Shown here: positions 36,616-46,343 of the stretch, in pieces
How the letters are laid out: every line of letters begins with the position of its first letter
Numbering within the stretch: position 1 is the stretch's first letter
Assembly: GCA_030835135.1 (NCBI GenBank)
Contig: JAUQWO010000051.1
Span: 62,001-126,000 of the forward strand
DNA length: 64,000 nucleotides
Direction of reading: 5' to 3'
From: Bacteroidota bacterium
GTDB taxonomy: Bacteria; Bacteroidota; Ignavibacteria; UBA10030; UBA6906
Notes under the pieces: model-generated
Told to the model about the DNA's origin: nothing
What the model saw: only the letters and a program-made list of their open reading frames with translations
Database searches by the model: none
Made by a program: the position numbers and the translations under genes

Positions 36616-38847
36616 ATGAAACGACTCGCATTCATATGCCTCCTGACGTTCTGTTCCTTCACCGCGTACACCCAGGTCATCGTGCCGCGTGTTCCGGACG
36701 TGAAGACCATGGCGCTGTGGCATCTGGATGAAGTGGTCCCTGGCGCCATGTTGGACGCCACCGGAAATGGTCTTGCCGGCACGGCGATGGGGACAACGGT
36801 AGTGGCCGGACGCGCCGGGAACGCACGGTCCTTCAACGGGACATCCGACTACATCACCCTGATGGATCCGGGCTATGGCCCGTTGGACTTCTCTCCGACC
36901 GAGAGTTTCACAGTTGAGTGCTGGTTCAAGACCAGTTCGGTCAGTCCCATGACACTCATTCGCAAAGGTGTCGCTCCCGAACCGGGCTACACACTGCTCG
37001 TCAGCGGCGGAAAAGTGGTCGGGATCATTGGTAACCGGGAAGACGGGACACCGCCTGATGCACTTGTGAACATCACGAGCACGGCCACCTACAATAACGG
37101 GCAGTGGCACCATGCCATGCTCATCCGTGACCGTCCGATGCAGAAGCTGTGTCTGTACGTGGACGGGGAACCGGCAGCGACAGCGGTGTCCGACACATTC
37201 CCGTATGCCATCTCCAACGATCGTCCGCTGACCGTCGGGCGGTGGGAAGAGAATAATTTCCCGTACTTCTTTGACGGGGCCATCGATGAGATACGTATCA
37301 CCCGCGATGCCCGGCATCCCGCTCTCTCTACCCCCCTCATGGCCTCGTGGAACTTCGATGATCCTCAGGGGAGCTTCATCACCGACTCATCAGCAAACCA
37401 CAATGGGGGCATCGCCATCGGGACAACGGTCGTGGAAGGAGTGACGGGATCAGCGCGGAGATTCAACGGGAGCGGTGACTACATCTTCGTGGACGATCCC
37501 GAGAACGGATCGCTGGATTTCGACTCCTCTCAGAGTTTCACGGTGGAAGCATGGTTCAGAACCACATCGGCGGCGGCCATGCAGTTGCTGAGGAAGGGGC
37601 TTGCTCCCGATCCCGGATACGGACTGTTCGTGAGCGGAGGATATGTGGCTGCCGTCATCGGCAATCGGGAAGACGGTGTAACACCGGACACCCTTCTCAT
37701 CCTCAAGAGTATCAGGCAGTATATCGATGAGGTCTGGCACCATGTATCCCTGGTGCGGGATCGGACAACCCGCAAAGTGTACCTCTACGTCGATAACAAG
37801 CTCGTGACCCGGCCCCTGGACGATGCATTCCCGTATGCGATCGCGAGTGCCCGCCCGCTGACGATCGGACGATGGGAATACCCATCACTGCCGTACTACT
37901 TCCAGGGAGATGTCGACCGCGTTGCGATCCACCGGGAAGCGGTACACCCCGAGGGTGCTCCGACTCCTACCGTTCTGGTCCGCACGGAACCGATCGAGTG
38001 GGAGACCGTTATCATCGGCGATGCGGTAGAGCGCCGGTTGAGCATCTACAACGCTGGCAACCGTGACACGCTCCAGGTGAGCACCATCGGCGCGACACCC
38101 TCTGTGTTCTCTCCGGAGGAAACGCAACTTGCCATCGGCCCCGGCGATACTGCATCGATCGTGATCCGCTATGCGCCGACATCAGCCGGGCAGGATTCGG
38201 GTTCGATCACATTCGCAACCAACGATCCCGGGACACCTTCCGTGACGATCCCACTCCTCGGGCGCGGGACCCCCGTATGCATGGTAACACTGGTCAGTCC
38301 CCTGAACTACGCCACCGCCAATAGGGACACGGTCAGTTTCAAATGGCGGAAGGCCACCCCGGCCGCGACGAAGTACTGGTTCGAATGGTCCACATCCTAT
38401 TCGTTCACGGAACGAACCGTAGACTCGACGCTGACGGATACGATGAACGTAGCATCAGGCTTCCCCAAGAACTCGAGCATTTATTGGAGAGTGCGCGCCG
38501 GAAACGAACTGGGCTGGGGAGAGTATAGCCTGACGCGGTCCTTTTTCAGAACAACGACGTCTGTGCCAGAGGCCGGAAGCCCGTCGGCGTATACCCTCCT
38601 CCCCAATTACCCGAATCCGTTCAATCCATCGACCACGGTATCGTTCACGGTTCCTACAACCACACAGGTACACATCGATGTGCACAATGCGGCCGGTGAG
38701 TTGGTCAGTGTCATGGCGGACGCCCTCTACCCCCCGGGAGAGCACCGCATCGTATTCGATGGCGCAGGCCTCCCGAGTGGAATGTACTTCACCCGGATGC
38801 GCGCGGGATCGGCGGTTCTGGTGCGGCCCATGCTTCTCATGAAGTAG
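36616..38847 (+). CDS. Secreted LamG-repeat surface protein with T9SS type-A sorting domain
   Basis: A 743-residue secreted protein. Order: signal peptide (1-19, ending AYTQ), LamG/concanavalin-like domain 1 (~30-240), LamG domain 2 (~245-450), a choice-of-anchor-D/ASH-like domain (~460-560), an Fn3-like segment (~565-640) and a C-terminal T9SS sorting domain (~655-743, NYPNPFNPST followed by VHNAAGELV and GLPSGMYF). The two LamG domains are highly similar (CWFKTSS/AWFRTTS, IGNREDG in both). It is transported by T9SS and probably fixed to the surface, where the LamG domains could bind glycans. It interrupts the polysaccharide island and looks slightly less G+C-rich than the flanking genes. 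Confidence 0.9.
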   Translation: MKRLAFICLLTFCSFTAYTQVIVPRVPDVKTMALWHLDEVVPGAMLDATGNGLAGTAMGTTVVAGRAGNARSFNGTSDYITLMDPGYGPLDFSPTESFTVECWFKTSSVSPMTLIRKGVAPEPGYTLLVSGGKVVGIIGNREDGTPPDALVNITSTATYNNGQWHHAMLIRDRPMQKLCLYVDGEPAATAVSDTFPYAISNDRPLTVGRWEENNFPYFFDGAIDEIRITRDARHPALSTPLMASWNFDDPQGSFITDSSANHNGGIAIGTTVVEGVTGSARRFNGSGDYIFVDDPENGSLDFDSSQSFTVEAWFRTTSAAAMQLLRKGLAPDPGYGLFVSGGYVAAVIGNREDGVTPDTLLILKSIRQYIDEVWHHVSLVRDRTTRKVYLYVDNKLVTRPLDDAFPYAIASARPLTIGRWEYPSLPYYFQGDVDRVAIHREAVHPEGAPTPTVLVRTEPIEWETVIIGDAVERRLSIYNAGNRDTLQVSTIGATPSVFSPEETQLAIGPGDTASIVIRYAPTSAGQDSGSITFATNDPGTPSVTIPLLGRGTPVCMVTLVSPLNYATANRDTVSFKWRKATPAATKYWFEWSTSYSFTERTVDSTLTDTMNVASGFPKNSSIYWRVRAGNELGWGEYSLTRSFFRTTTSVPEAGSPSAYTLLPNYPNPFNPSTTVSFTVPTTTQVHIDVHNAAGELVSVMADALYPPGEHRIVFDGAGLPSGMYFTRMRAGSAVLVRPMLLMK

Positions 38848-38856
38848 GTCTTTCTT

Positions 38857-38886
38857 CCGGATGGCGCCCTCCGGGGCGCCATCCGG
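38857..38886. terminator. Perfect 13-bp hairpin after the LamG gene
   Basis: CCGGATGGCGCCC (38857-38869) pairs perfectly with 38874-38886 around TCCG. It is 10 bases past the stop codon but has no U-tract, so termination is likely yet not certain. The remaining ~290 bases up to 39180 hold only the next promoter; no gene was recognised. Confidence 0.6.
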
Positions 38887-39017
38887 CATTCCTGGTGCTC
38901 AGAAAGCAGCAGATCACACGCCGATACGACAAGTGGCGGTATCCGCTCCGTACCCATCGTGTTCGCGGAGTGGCACATTCGTCCGCTCTCCCTCGCCTCT
39001 CGTGCGCCACCCTGCCC

Positions 39018-39046
39018 TTGTTCCTTCCTTCCGAGTTGCGTATCTT
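39018..39046 (+). promoter_or_regulatory. Candidate promoter for the second half of the island
   Basis: TTGTTC (39018-39023), 17-base spacer, TATCTT (39041-39046) followed by G. This leaves a leader of about 130 bases before the flippase ATG at 39181. Confidence 0.6.
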
Positions 39047-39180
39047 GAAAGCTAATTCTGGCTCGAATGGCCTGCTTTCAGCGCCGTGCCATGCTGGCAC
39101 GTACGGCCGGTACTTGCCGGGCAAACTCCTGCTCCCCGACACTATCCGTTGTGCACACCAATCAGGGTGGTACTTCAGCG

Positions 39181-40581
39181 ATGACCGTGGTCAGAGAATT
39201 TCAGGCGTTCGTGCAGGAGGCCTTCCAGGGGCTCGCGAACACCGTGGTGGATTCGAAACGCGGCATCCGTGATGTCCTCGTGCTGATCATCCCCCAGGTC
39301 GCCACGGTCGTCGCCGCACTCGCGACCTCCGTCCTCCTTGCCCGCGGTCTCGGCCCGGACGGCGTTGGGCAGTACACGCTGATCCTCAGTCTTGCGGGCG
39401 TCGCCGCTTCGCTCTCCGATCTGGGGATCGGACAGACCGCTATCCGGTTCGCGTCACGCGCGGCTTCGGTCGGCGACACGACCGGACAGATGGCCGTGCT
39501 GCGCTGGGCCTTCCGCCTGCGCCTGGCCCTGTCGATCGCCGTTACCGGCCTCCTCATCGCCCTCGCACCAGAGATCGCGGAACTCTGGAACGCAACCGAC
39601 CTGACGCCTATCATGCGGATCGGGCTCATCGGCGGCATCTTCACCGCCCTCGCCACCATCCCATCGATCTATTTCCAGTCGCTCAAGAAATTCGGCCGTA
39701 ATGCGAGCATCACCGTCGCGCAGACCGTGATCACGCTGCTCGGCATCGTGCTCCTGGCCATCCTCGGACTCTGGTCGGTCCATTACGTGGTCATCGTCTC
39801 ACTCGTCGCCGCGGCCCTCGGTGCCCTCATCTTCATCCTCGCGATTCCACGCGCCGCACTCATCGGCCGCAACCCGCTCCCCCGCTCCATCGCGGACGGG
39901 TGGAAGAAGGTCTGGCAGAACCCGCTCGCATCCGGGACCGGAGCACCGGTGAAGGACGGCGACGACCCCGCGTCCTTCGCACGGTACAACCTCGCCTCCA
40001 CCGTCATCGTGCTCATCATCCTGCGGCTCGATGTCTGGCTCATGGGCGCCTTCCTCCCCAAGAGCGATGTCGGGATCTACAACATCGCCACCCGCTTCGC
40101 CACACCACTCGCGATCCTGCTCACCGCGATCGGCGGCGCACTCTGGCCGCGCGCATCGTCGCACCTCACGCTGGAGCAGATCCGCACGATGATGAAGAAG
40201 ACATTCATGCTGTGCGGCGTGATCGCGTTCTTCGGCACCCTGTACGCGATCTTCGTCCCCATCCTCGCGCCGCTGCTGTTCGGCAAGGCCTTCGGGGGAA
40301 GCGTGTTGCTCGGACAGGTGCTGTGCCTCCGCTACGCCTTCGCCATCCTCATCGCTCCCATCGGCATCATCGGGTACAGCGTGGGCATGGTGAAGGTGTA
40401 CTGGAAGATCAATTTCGCTCAGATGGTCGCGGTGGTACTGGTGAACATCATCCTCCTCCCGCAGATCGGGCCACTCGCCTCCGCCCTGGCACTGCTGGTG
40501 AACGAGATCATCGGTGTCTCACTCACCGGCGCCATCCTGTGGAAGCGCCTGTCACCGCAACAAGGAGAGCTGCATGTCTGA
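39181..40581 (+). CDS. Second polysaccharide flippase (MATE/MOP superfamily)
   Basis: A 466-residue, roughly 12-14-helix transporter with a soluble loop of about 60 residues in the middle (about 220-270). The opening IIPQVATVVAALATSVLLARGLGPDGVGQYTLIL matches Wzx-like flippases. An open extension upstream to 39067 is rich in Cys and unlike the family, so the ATG at 39181 is used although its Shine-Dalgarno is weak. Its stop overlaps the next gene by 8 bases, tying it to the methyltransferase cluster. Confidence 0.87.
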   Translation: MTVVREFQAFVQEAFQGLANTVVDSKRGIRDVLVLIIPQVATVVAALATSVLLARGLGPDGVGQYTLILSLAGVAASLSDLGIGQTAIRFASRAASVGDTTGQMAVLRWAFRLRLALSIAVTGLLIALAPEIAELWNATDLTPIMRIGLIGGIFTALATIPSIYFQSLKKFGRNASITVAQTVITLLGIVLLAILGLWSVHYVVIVSLVAAALGALIFILAIPRAALIGRNPLPRSIADGWKKVWQNPLASGTGAPVKDGDDPASFARYNLASTVIVLIILRLDVWLMGAFLPKSDVGIYNIATRFATPLAILLTAIGGALWPRASSHLTLEQIRTMMKKTFMLCGVIAFFGTLYAIFVPILAPLLFGKAFGGSVLLGQVLCLRYAFAILIAPIGIIGYSVGMVKVYWKINFAQMVAVVLVNIILLPQIGPLASALALLVNEIIGVSLTGAILWKRLSPQQGELHV

Positions 40582-41335
40582 CACCACACCCTACCAGCAC
40601 GGCGATGTGGCCGCGACGTGGGACAAGGTCTCCGCCGCCTATGATGAGGCCGCGTACTGGCAGTTCCCCGAGAACCGGGCGAACCTCGAGACCATCGTGC
40701 GCCATCTCGGCGACCCGTCCGGGAAGCGGATCATCGAGGTCGGCTCCGGCAGCGGCCTGACCTCCGTGGCGCTCGCGCAACGCGGCGCACGCTGCGCCCT
40801 GCTCGATATCTCGTCGGTGGCGCTGGCAACGGCGGCTGAAGGGTTCAAACGTGCAGGACTTCCTCCCCCCGAGCAGTTCCTCGCGGACGCGTTGCGCAAC
40901 GACGTGCCCGGCGGCGTATACGACCTCGTCTGGAACGGCGGTGTGATCGAACACTTCGTGGACGAAGGCAAGGTGCTGCTCATCCATGAGATGGTGCGCC
41001 TCTGCAAACCCGGCGGACTCGTGCTGATCCTCGTTCCCAACCGTCTGGCCTGGCAGTTCCAGTTGCGTCAAAGCTGGCAGAAGATGCGCGGAACGTGGAA
41101 GTATGGCTTCGAAGATGACATGAGTCCGGGACGCATCCTCCGGATGGCCGTGAAGGCGGGATACACCGGCGCCGAAGCGTATGCATTCAATCCTATCGCC
41201 GCATGGCGGTGGATCCCGAGGACCAGCAGGATCCTCCGCTGGCTCGCGGTGGATACGCTCGAACACCACATGAAACGCTCGGCAACCGGTATGATCACGG
41301 TACTGGCCATCCGCTCCAGGGGCGCCCGGTCATGA
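40574..41335 (+). CDS. SAM-dependent methyltransferase
   Basis: A 253-residue class I methyltransferase (IIEVGSGSGLTSVAL for SAM, VWNGGVIEHF for motif IV). AAGGAGAG about 5 bases upstream marks the start, inside the flippase gene. Second of four methyltransferases in the island; target unknown. Confidence 0.87.
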   Translation: MSDTTPYQHGDVAATWDKVSAAYDEAAYWQFPENRANLETIVRHLGDPSGKRIIEVGSGSGLTSVALAQRGARCALLDISSVALATAAEGFKRAGLPPPEQFLADALRNDVPGGVYDLVWNGGVIEHFVDEGKVLLIHEMVRLCKPGGLVLILVPNRLAWQFQLRQSWQKMRGTWKYGFEDDMSPGRILRMAVKAGYTGAEAYAFNPIAAWRWIPRTSRILRWLAVDTLEHHMKRSATGMITVLAIRSRGARS

Positions 41336-42051
41336 TCGAAACGCTCATCCGCACACACCTGCAGGGGTTCACGGCCGGACGGATCCTGGATGTCGGTCCC
41401 GGATTTTCCTCGTTCAGCCGCGCCGCCGCGGAGGTCACGGGCGCGAAGGAGATCACGTACCTGGATTTTGACCCGAAGGTACTCGACTGGCAGATGGCGG
41501 AGGCGTCGCGCGCGGGCATCACCGCCACCGGCATCACGCTGCGGCTGGATGCCACAGACCTTCACACGCTGCAGGGACCCTTCGATATCATCCACTGCCA
41601 GGAAGTGCTGGAACATCTCCCCAATGCCGAGCAGGTGCTCACGGCACTCGCGGCGAAGCTCGCTCCCGGCGGGAGAATGGTCATCACCGTCCCTTCGCGC
41701 GTGTCGGAACGGTGGATCAAAGCGATCGATCCGTCCTACATGAGGGATGAACCGTTCGGGCATGTGAACGAATACGACCGTGCGGCGCTCGAGCAGCTCC
41801 TTGGCCGGACCGGACTGCAGGCGCTCGTGTTCGTTCCGACACAGCCGCACTACTTCGTCGGCCACACGTGGTTCTACGGCTCGCGCATGCGGAGCGAACC
41901 ATCCTCCGGACGCATTCTCACCGGTGGCCTCCGTGGAGCGGTCTATTCGCGCATCTTCCGGATGTCGCGCTGGCTGTTCACGCATACCGGCCCACGGTTC
42001 TGGGGACGGCTCATGCCACGCAATTACTTCGTGCTCGCGGCACACAGGTAG
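41332..42051 (+). CDS. SAM-dependent methyltransferase
   Basis: A 239-residue class I methyltransferase with ILDVGPGFSSFSRAA as motif I and FDIIHCQEVLEHLPN as motif IV. It resembles methyltransferases of O-antigen clusters. ATGA overlap upstream. The substrate is not predictable. Confidence 0.87.
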   Translation: MIETLIRTHLQGFTAGRILDVGPGFSSFSRAAAEVTGAKEITYLDFDPKVLDWQMAEASRAGITATGITLRLDATDLHTLQGPFDIIHCQEVLEHLPNAEQVLTALAAKLAPGGRMVITVPSRVSERWIKAIDPSYMRDEPFGHVNEYDRAALEQLLGRTGLQALVFVPTQPHYFVGHTWFYGSRMRSEPSSGRILTGGLRGAVYSRIFRMSRWLFTHTGPRFWGRLMPRNYFVLAAHR

Positions 42052-42085
42052 CACGCTCGAATCAGCATCAACGAAGGATCACCGC

Positions 42086-42874
42086 ATGTCGACGGTTGCG
42101 ATCACCAATCTCGTCACCCCCATCCTGAGACTCGTCGGACGCTCCGGCATCCAGTCGATGATCACGAACGAGTTCACCAAGGCGTATGAGGCCGGACAAC
42201 CGTCGTGGCCGGCGCGCGTGACATTGCCTCCCGGCTACGGCAAGCGCCTTCCCGAGCGCGCCGTGGAGATCCTGTTCGCACGGCTCACGTATGTTCCCGG
42301 CAAGCGCGTGCTGGACGTCGGGTTCGCCAACATCATGGAGTGCCACGCCACCATGCTGCGCTCGCTCCCCGGGCCGCGCCGCGTGACGGGGATCGACATC
42401 GCCGATCCGCACTACGACCCCACGCCGCTCTACGAGCAAACCGTCAAGGGCGACATCACGAAGACGCCGTTCGATGCCTGTACATTCGACTGCATCTGGT
42501 GCATCTCCTCGCTCGAGCATTTCGGGATGGACAATTCCGGATACACCGCGCACTTCACGAGGGCCGATGCGATGGACGCAAAGGCCGTCCATGAGATGCT
42601 GCGCATCCTCGCGCCGGGCGGGCGCCTGCTGATCACCGTCCCGTACGGGAAATTCGAGAACCATGGCACGCACAAGAACATGGACCGCGAGAGCTGGCAA
42701 CCGCTGCTCGACATCGGGAAGGGCGCGGCGGATGTGAAGGAGTGGTATTTCCGTCACACGTACGGAAGCGGCTGGCAGGAAGCACCCGCGGAAGAGCTCC
42801 GGTACGTCGGGTATTACGACCAGGCCAACGCCGGGGCCGGAGGGCTTGCCGTCGCCCTCATGACCAAACGCTGA
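42086..42874 (+). CDS. SAM-dependent methyltransferase
   Basis: A 262-residue class I methyltransferase with VLDVGFANIME in place of the usual GxGxG loop (GFAN), ITGIDIADPHYD for motif II, and DCIWCISSLEHFG. The altered glycine motif is shared with a small group of glycan-cluster methyltransferases known to me only as hypothetical. AAGGA lies 7 bases upstream of the ATG. Confidence 0.82.
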   Translation: MSTVAITNLVTPILRLVGRSGIQSMITNEFTKAYEAGQPSWPARVTLPPGYGKRLPERAVEILFARLTYVPGKRVLDVGFANIMECHATMLRSLPGPRRVTGIDIADPHYDPTPLYEQTVKGDITKTPFDACTFDCIWCISSLEHFGMDNSGYTAHFTRADAMDAKAVHEMLRILAPGGRLLITVPYGKFENHGTHKNMDRESWQPLLDIGKGAADVKEWYFRHTYGSGWQEAPAEELRYVGYYDQANAGAGGLAVALMTKR

Positions 42875-42879
42875 CACAC

Positions 42880-43980
42880 ATGAACATCGCCCTCGACGCA
42901 TCGGTGCTCGAGCTGCCGCCCACCGGGATCGCCAAGGTCACGGCCGGGCTGTCGCATGCATGCCTTGCGCACGATCCGGGCCTTACGATCGGTGCATTCC
43001 ATCGACTGCCGCTGCGTCTGACGTTCCAGGGCCGCATCACCGCGCATCCCATCGGCCGCTGGGTCCCCCATCAGTACTGGCGCTCGCTTGTCCTCCCCCG
43101 TGCGGTCCGCCATGCCGATGTTGCCTGGTTCCCCTGGAATGGGAACGTCCCGCGTCTGCAGACCTCCGGCATCGTCGCCTCCACGATCCACGATGTTCTG
43201 CCCTTGATCATCCCCGGGTACTTCCGGACGCCCGGCGATGAAGAGCGCTACCGCGCGCGGGTGCAGCAGGACCTGGACCGCTCCGATGTGATCTTCACCG
43301 ATTCCGTCTACTCGCGCCAGCAGATCGTCACGCAATTCACCGCTACGCATGAACCGGTGGTGATCAGGTTCGGTCCGACCATGACACCGCTTTCGCCGGA
43401 TGCGCCGGTAGGCAGGACCGGTGATGCGCCGTTCTTTGTGTACGTGGGCGGCTACGACCGCCGCAAGGGGATCGAGGGGCTCGTCCGGCTGTTCCTCGCA
43501 CTGCACACGGACGGCAGGATCCGATCGCGGCTCATCCTTACCGGAACGCCACAGTATTTCTCCGCAACATTCCGCGATGCCGTCAGAGAAGCCGTTGCCC
43601 GCGGGGCCGTGGAAGAACGCGGCTATGTGGACGAGCCCACGCTCGCCGGTCTTTTCCACCACGCACGCGCACTGGTGTACCCGTCGAAGTATGAAGGGTT
43701 CGGGTTGCCGCCCCTGGAAGCGATGACCGCCGGGTGTCCGGTCATCACCACGCGCGCAACCTCCCTCCCGGAGGTCTGTGGTGATGCGGCGGTGTACGTG
43801 AATCCGGACGACACGCGGGCATTCGCGGACGCGATCGTTTCCGTCGAAACCGACGCACTGCTCCGCGAGCGGCTGCGCGCGACGGGATTCGCCCAGGCGG
43901 CGACATTCACTTGGGAGGCGGCAGCCGCAACATTCCTGGGGGCGCTGCATACCGCGCTGCAGAAGCGGAGGCACGCATGA
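42880..43980 (+). CDS. Family 4 glycosyltransferase
   Basis: A 366-residue GT4 enzyme. The N-terminus is NIALDASVLELPPTGIAKVT; the donor domain has VYVGGYDRRKGIEGLV and the EGFGLPPLEAMTAGCPVI motif (E-x7-E) typical of mannosyl- and related transferases. It starts 5 bases after the methyltransferase stop and overlaps the next gene by ATGA. Confidence 0.92.
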   Translation: MNIALDASVLELPPTGIAKVTAGLSHACLAHDPGLTIGAFHRLPLRLTFQGRITAHPIGRWVPHQYWRSLVLPRAVRHADVAWFPWNGNVPRLQTSGIVASTIHDVLPLIIPGYFRTPGDEERYRARVQQDLDRSDVIFTDSVYSRQQIVTQFTATHEPVVIRFGPTMTPLSPDAPVGRTGDAPFFVYVGGYDRRKGIEGLVRLFLALHTDGRIRSRLILTGTPQYFSATFRDAVREAVARGAVEERGYVDEPTLAGLFHHARALVYPSKYEGFGLPPLEAMTAGCPVITTRATSLPEVCGDAAVYVNPDDTRAFADAIVSVETDALLRERLRATGFAQAATFTWEAAAATFLGALHTALQKRRHA

Positions 43981-45149
43981 ACGGCCCGATCATTTTCATC
44001 GAGCCGTTTTGCCGCGACTTCGAACACGCTCAGTACAACACACCGCTCGTCAAGACCGCCGCGGTTGCCTACCCCGGGGCGCCGATCATCTATATGGCCG
44101 AGCAGACGCATCTGGACCAGGTGCGGACCATGCTCACGTCCGCCGCGCCGGAGGTCACCGTTGAATGGCGGTCCATCCAGCTCCCGGCACGCAGTCTCGC
44201 CCCGGTGAAACGGATGCAGGCGGAGTATGCGCTCCTGCGCTCCGCGATGGAACTGGCCGCGCAGACGAACGCACGTGCGGTGATCTCGGCTTCGGCAACG
44301 GATACGGCGGCGCTCGCGGTGAAGCTTCTGTTGCACCGTCACCGGCCACCGTGTCCCGTCCTGGTCGTGCTGCACAGCGTGCTGGCCGGACTCGAAGACC
44401 ACACGCGGCGCTTCGCCGCGCTGCGCGGGATACGCCTCGCGATCGCGGTCCCGCATCCCCGAGGGCTCCGGTTCATCGTGCCGGGACGTCCGATCCACGA
44501 GTATCTGCAGGAGTATTTCCCCGCGGTGGCCGCACATTGCCGTCCGCTGGACCATCCATCCTTCTGGGCCGCGCACACACTGTCACTGCCAGATCCTTCC
44601 GCGCCGGTGCGGTTCGGTTTCTTTGGCGTGAGCGCCGTCCCCGGATTCGACCTCGTCGTGCAGATCGCACGCGAGTTGAAGGCGGAAGGATGCACGGCAG
44701 AATTTTCGATGGTCGGTCATCTCAATCACCCCGAGGATGCGAAGCGCGACTACACACCTGTACCGGATGCGCGTCTTCAGGTGTTGACGCCGGAGGAGTA
44801 CCGCTCGCGCGCCAGACAACTCACGTATGCCCTCTGGACCACCCGTACGCACCGGTCGGGACTCGTGGCGAGCTCCACGTTCCTGGACACGCTGTCGTAC
44901 ATCAAACCGATCATCTATTTGAGCAACCCGCTCATCGACGGGTACGCGCGTGAGCTGGGTGATATCGGATACCGGTGCGACGATGCAGCGGCAATGAAGG
45001 ACGTTGTCCGTCGGCTTGCTGTCGAGCCGCCGGGTGAACGCTACCAAAGGCAATGCAGGGCCATCCAGGAAGGCAGGCGTGCCTTCGATCCGGAGGTCGT
45101 GGGTGCGCGCCTCCGCACGGTCATCGAGGAAACGGAGCGGACAGTATGA
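43977..45149 (+). CDS. Putative glycosyltransferase (GT-B-like), unassigned
   Basis: A 390-residue soluble protein that I cannot assign to a GT family. It opens PIIFIEPFCRDFEHAQYN, and its second half (GFFGVSAVPGFDLVVQIARELK, then VLTPEEYRSRARQLTYALW) follows the pattern of a GT-B donor domain. Position between two GT4-type genes with 4-base overlaps on both sides supports a role in glycan assembly. Confidence in the gene is high, in the function modest. Confidence 0.75.
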   Translation: MNGPIIFIEPFCRDFEHAQYNTPLVKTAAVAYPGAPIIYMAEQTHLDQVRTMLTSAAPEVTVEWRSIQLPARSLAPVKRMQAEYALLRSAMELAAQTNARAVISASATDTAALAVKLLLHRHRPPCPVLVVLHSVLAGLEDHTRRFAALRGIRLAIAVPHPRGLRFIVPGRPIHEYLQEYFPAVAAHCRPLDHPSFWAAHTLSLPDPSAPVRFGFFGVSAVPGFDLVVQIARELKAEGCTAEFSMVGHLNHPEDAKRDYTPVPDARLQVLTPEEYRSRARQLTYALWTTRTHRSGLVASSTFLDTLSYIKPIIYLSNPLIDGYARELGDIGYRCDDAAAMKDVVRRLAVEPPGERYQRQCRAIQEGRRAFDPEVVGARLRTVIEETERTV

Positions 45150-46309
45150 CCCTCCTCTTCTTCTCGGACATCCCGTGGGACCATCTCTACCAGCGTCCGC
45201 AGCACCTCGCCTCCCGGCTTGCAGAGCGATGGCCGGTCCTCTGGATAGAGCCTGCCACGCTCGGCACGCGGCGCCGGTGGTCCCCGCAAAAGCGCACGGA
45301 CAACATCACGATCCTGTCACTTCCCCAATTCCCGCACAACGCGAAGGATCGGCGCATCCGTGCGTTCTCACGCTCCGTGAGCAAGGTCCCGCTCTTCCGT
45401 GCGTGCCTCACATGGATCCAATCGCTGCTGCTCCACCGGGCATGCCGTTGCATCGGCGTCGATGTCACGACATCTCCCGCGGTCGTCGAAAACTTTCAGT
45501 ACGCACCCCTTCTCGCGAAGGTCCGGCCGGCGGGCGTGGTATTCGACTATATCGACGACGCGTTCGGGTTCATCGATTTCCCCGGGTATGTCCTGAGGGA
45601 CTGGCAGCTGATGATCCGTCTGTCTGACCGCATCAGCGCCACGTCGGGCATTCTTCAGCAGCAGATCATGCGCGAAACATCAACGCCGGTCACCCTCATC
45701 GAGAATGGCGTCCACGCGGCGGCGTATGCAACCCCGACAACCCGTCCGGCCGACCTTCCGGATCACGGAACGCCGACGGTCATCTATGTGGGCACGATCT
45801 CTCATTGGTTCGATCTTGACCTGCTCGAAGCCATGGTGCAGGCATTCCCCGGCGTGAACGTGGTGCTGCTCGGACCGGTGCACCCGGACTGTGCGGAACG
45901 GTTGAACCCGATCCGCAAATTCACGAACTTGCACGTGCTCGGCGTTCGTACCCACGCACAGATCCCCGCCTATCTTGCCTCTGCAACGGTGGGGATCATC
46001 CCGTTCCTCAGGAACCGCCTCACGGAAGCGGTCAATCCGGTAAAGTTGTATGAATACGCAGCCGCTGGTATCCCGGTGGTGAGCACGGCGTTCTCCGATG
46101 ATCTGGAGAAGCTCCACCATATCGCTTTCATCGCGCACACGCGGGACGAATTCATCGCGGATGTGCGCACCGCGCTCGTACGCGGGCCGGGGGTTCCTGA
46201 TGCAGGCCGGCTGCAGGACTTTGCACGGACGAACGACTGGGGGGCGCGAGCCTCGGCGATCGCCGCGCTGGTCGACGGTGCGCTGAAAACCCACCGCACA
46301 CACGAGTAG
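45146..46309 (+). CDS. Glycosyltransferase (GT4-like, TuaH/rhamnan-type)
   Basis: A 387-residue GT-B protein beginning LLFFSDIPWDHLYQRPQHLASRL, the RPQH motif being typical of a group of GT1/GT4 enzymes that includes TuaH-like proteins. The C-terminal half has VIYVGTISHWFDLDLLEA and KLYEYAAAGIPVVSTA (the E of the EAAA donor motif). Last soluble transferase of the island. ATGA overlap with the preceding gene. Confidence 0.87.
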   Translation: MTLLFFSDIPWDHLYQRPQHLASRLAERWPVLWIEPATLGTRRRWSPQKRTDNITILSLPQFPHNAKDRRIRAFSRSVSKVPLFRACLTWIQSLLLHRACRCIGVDVTTSPAVVENFQYAPLLAKVRPAGVVFDYIDDAFGFIDFPGYVLRDWQLMIRLSDRISATSGILQQQIMRETSTPVTLIENGVHAAAYATPTTRPADLPDHGTPTVIYVGTISHWFDLDLLEAMVQAFPGVNVVLLGPVHPDCAERLNPIRKFTNLHVLGVRTHAQIPAYLASATVGIIPFLRNRLTEAVNPVKLYEYAAAGIPVVSTAFSDDLEKLHHIAFIAHTRDEFIADVRTALVRGPGVPDAGRLQDFARTNDWGARASAIAALVDGALKTHRTHE

Positions 46310-46343
46310 AGAGATCACCCACGTTCATCAACGGACAGACATC

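Noticed and set aside
38894-39272. 125-codon + frame between the LamG and flippase genes
   Set aside because: No Shine-Dalgarno, no hydrophobic or domain pattern, overlaps a candidate promoter and the flippase start.
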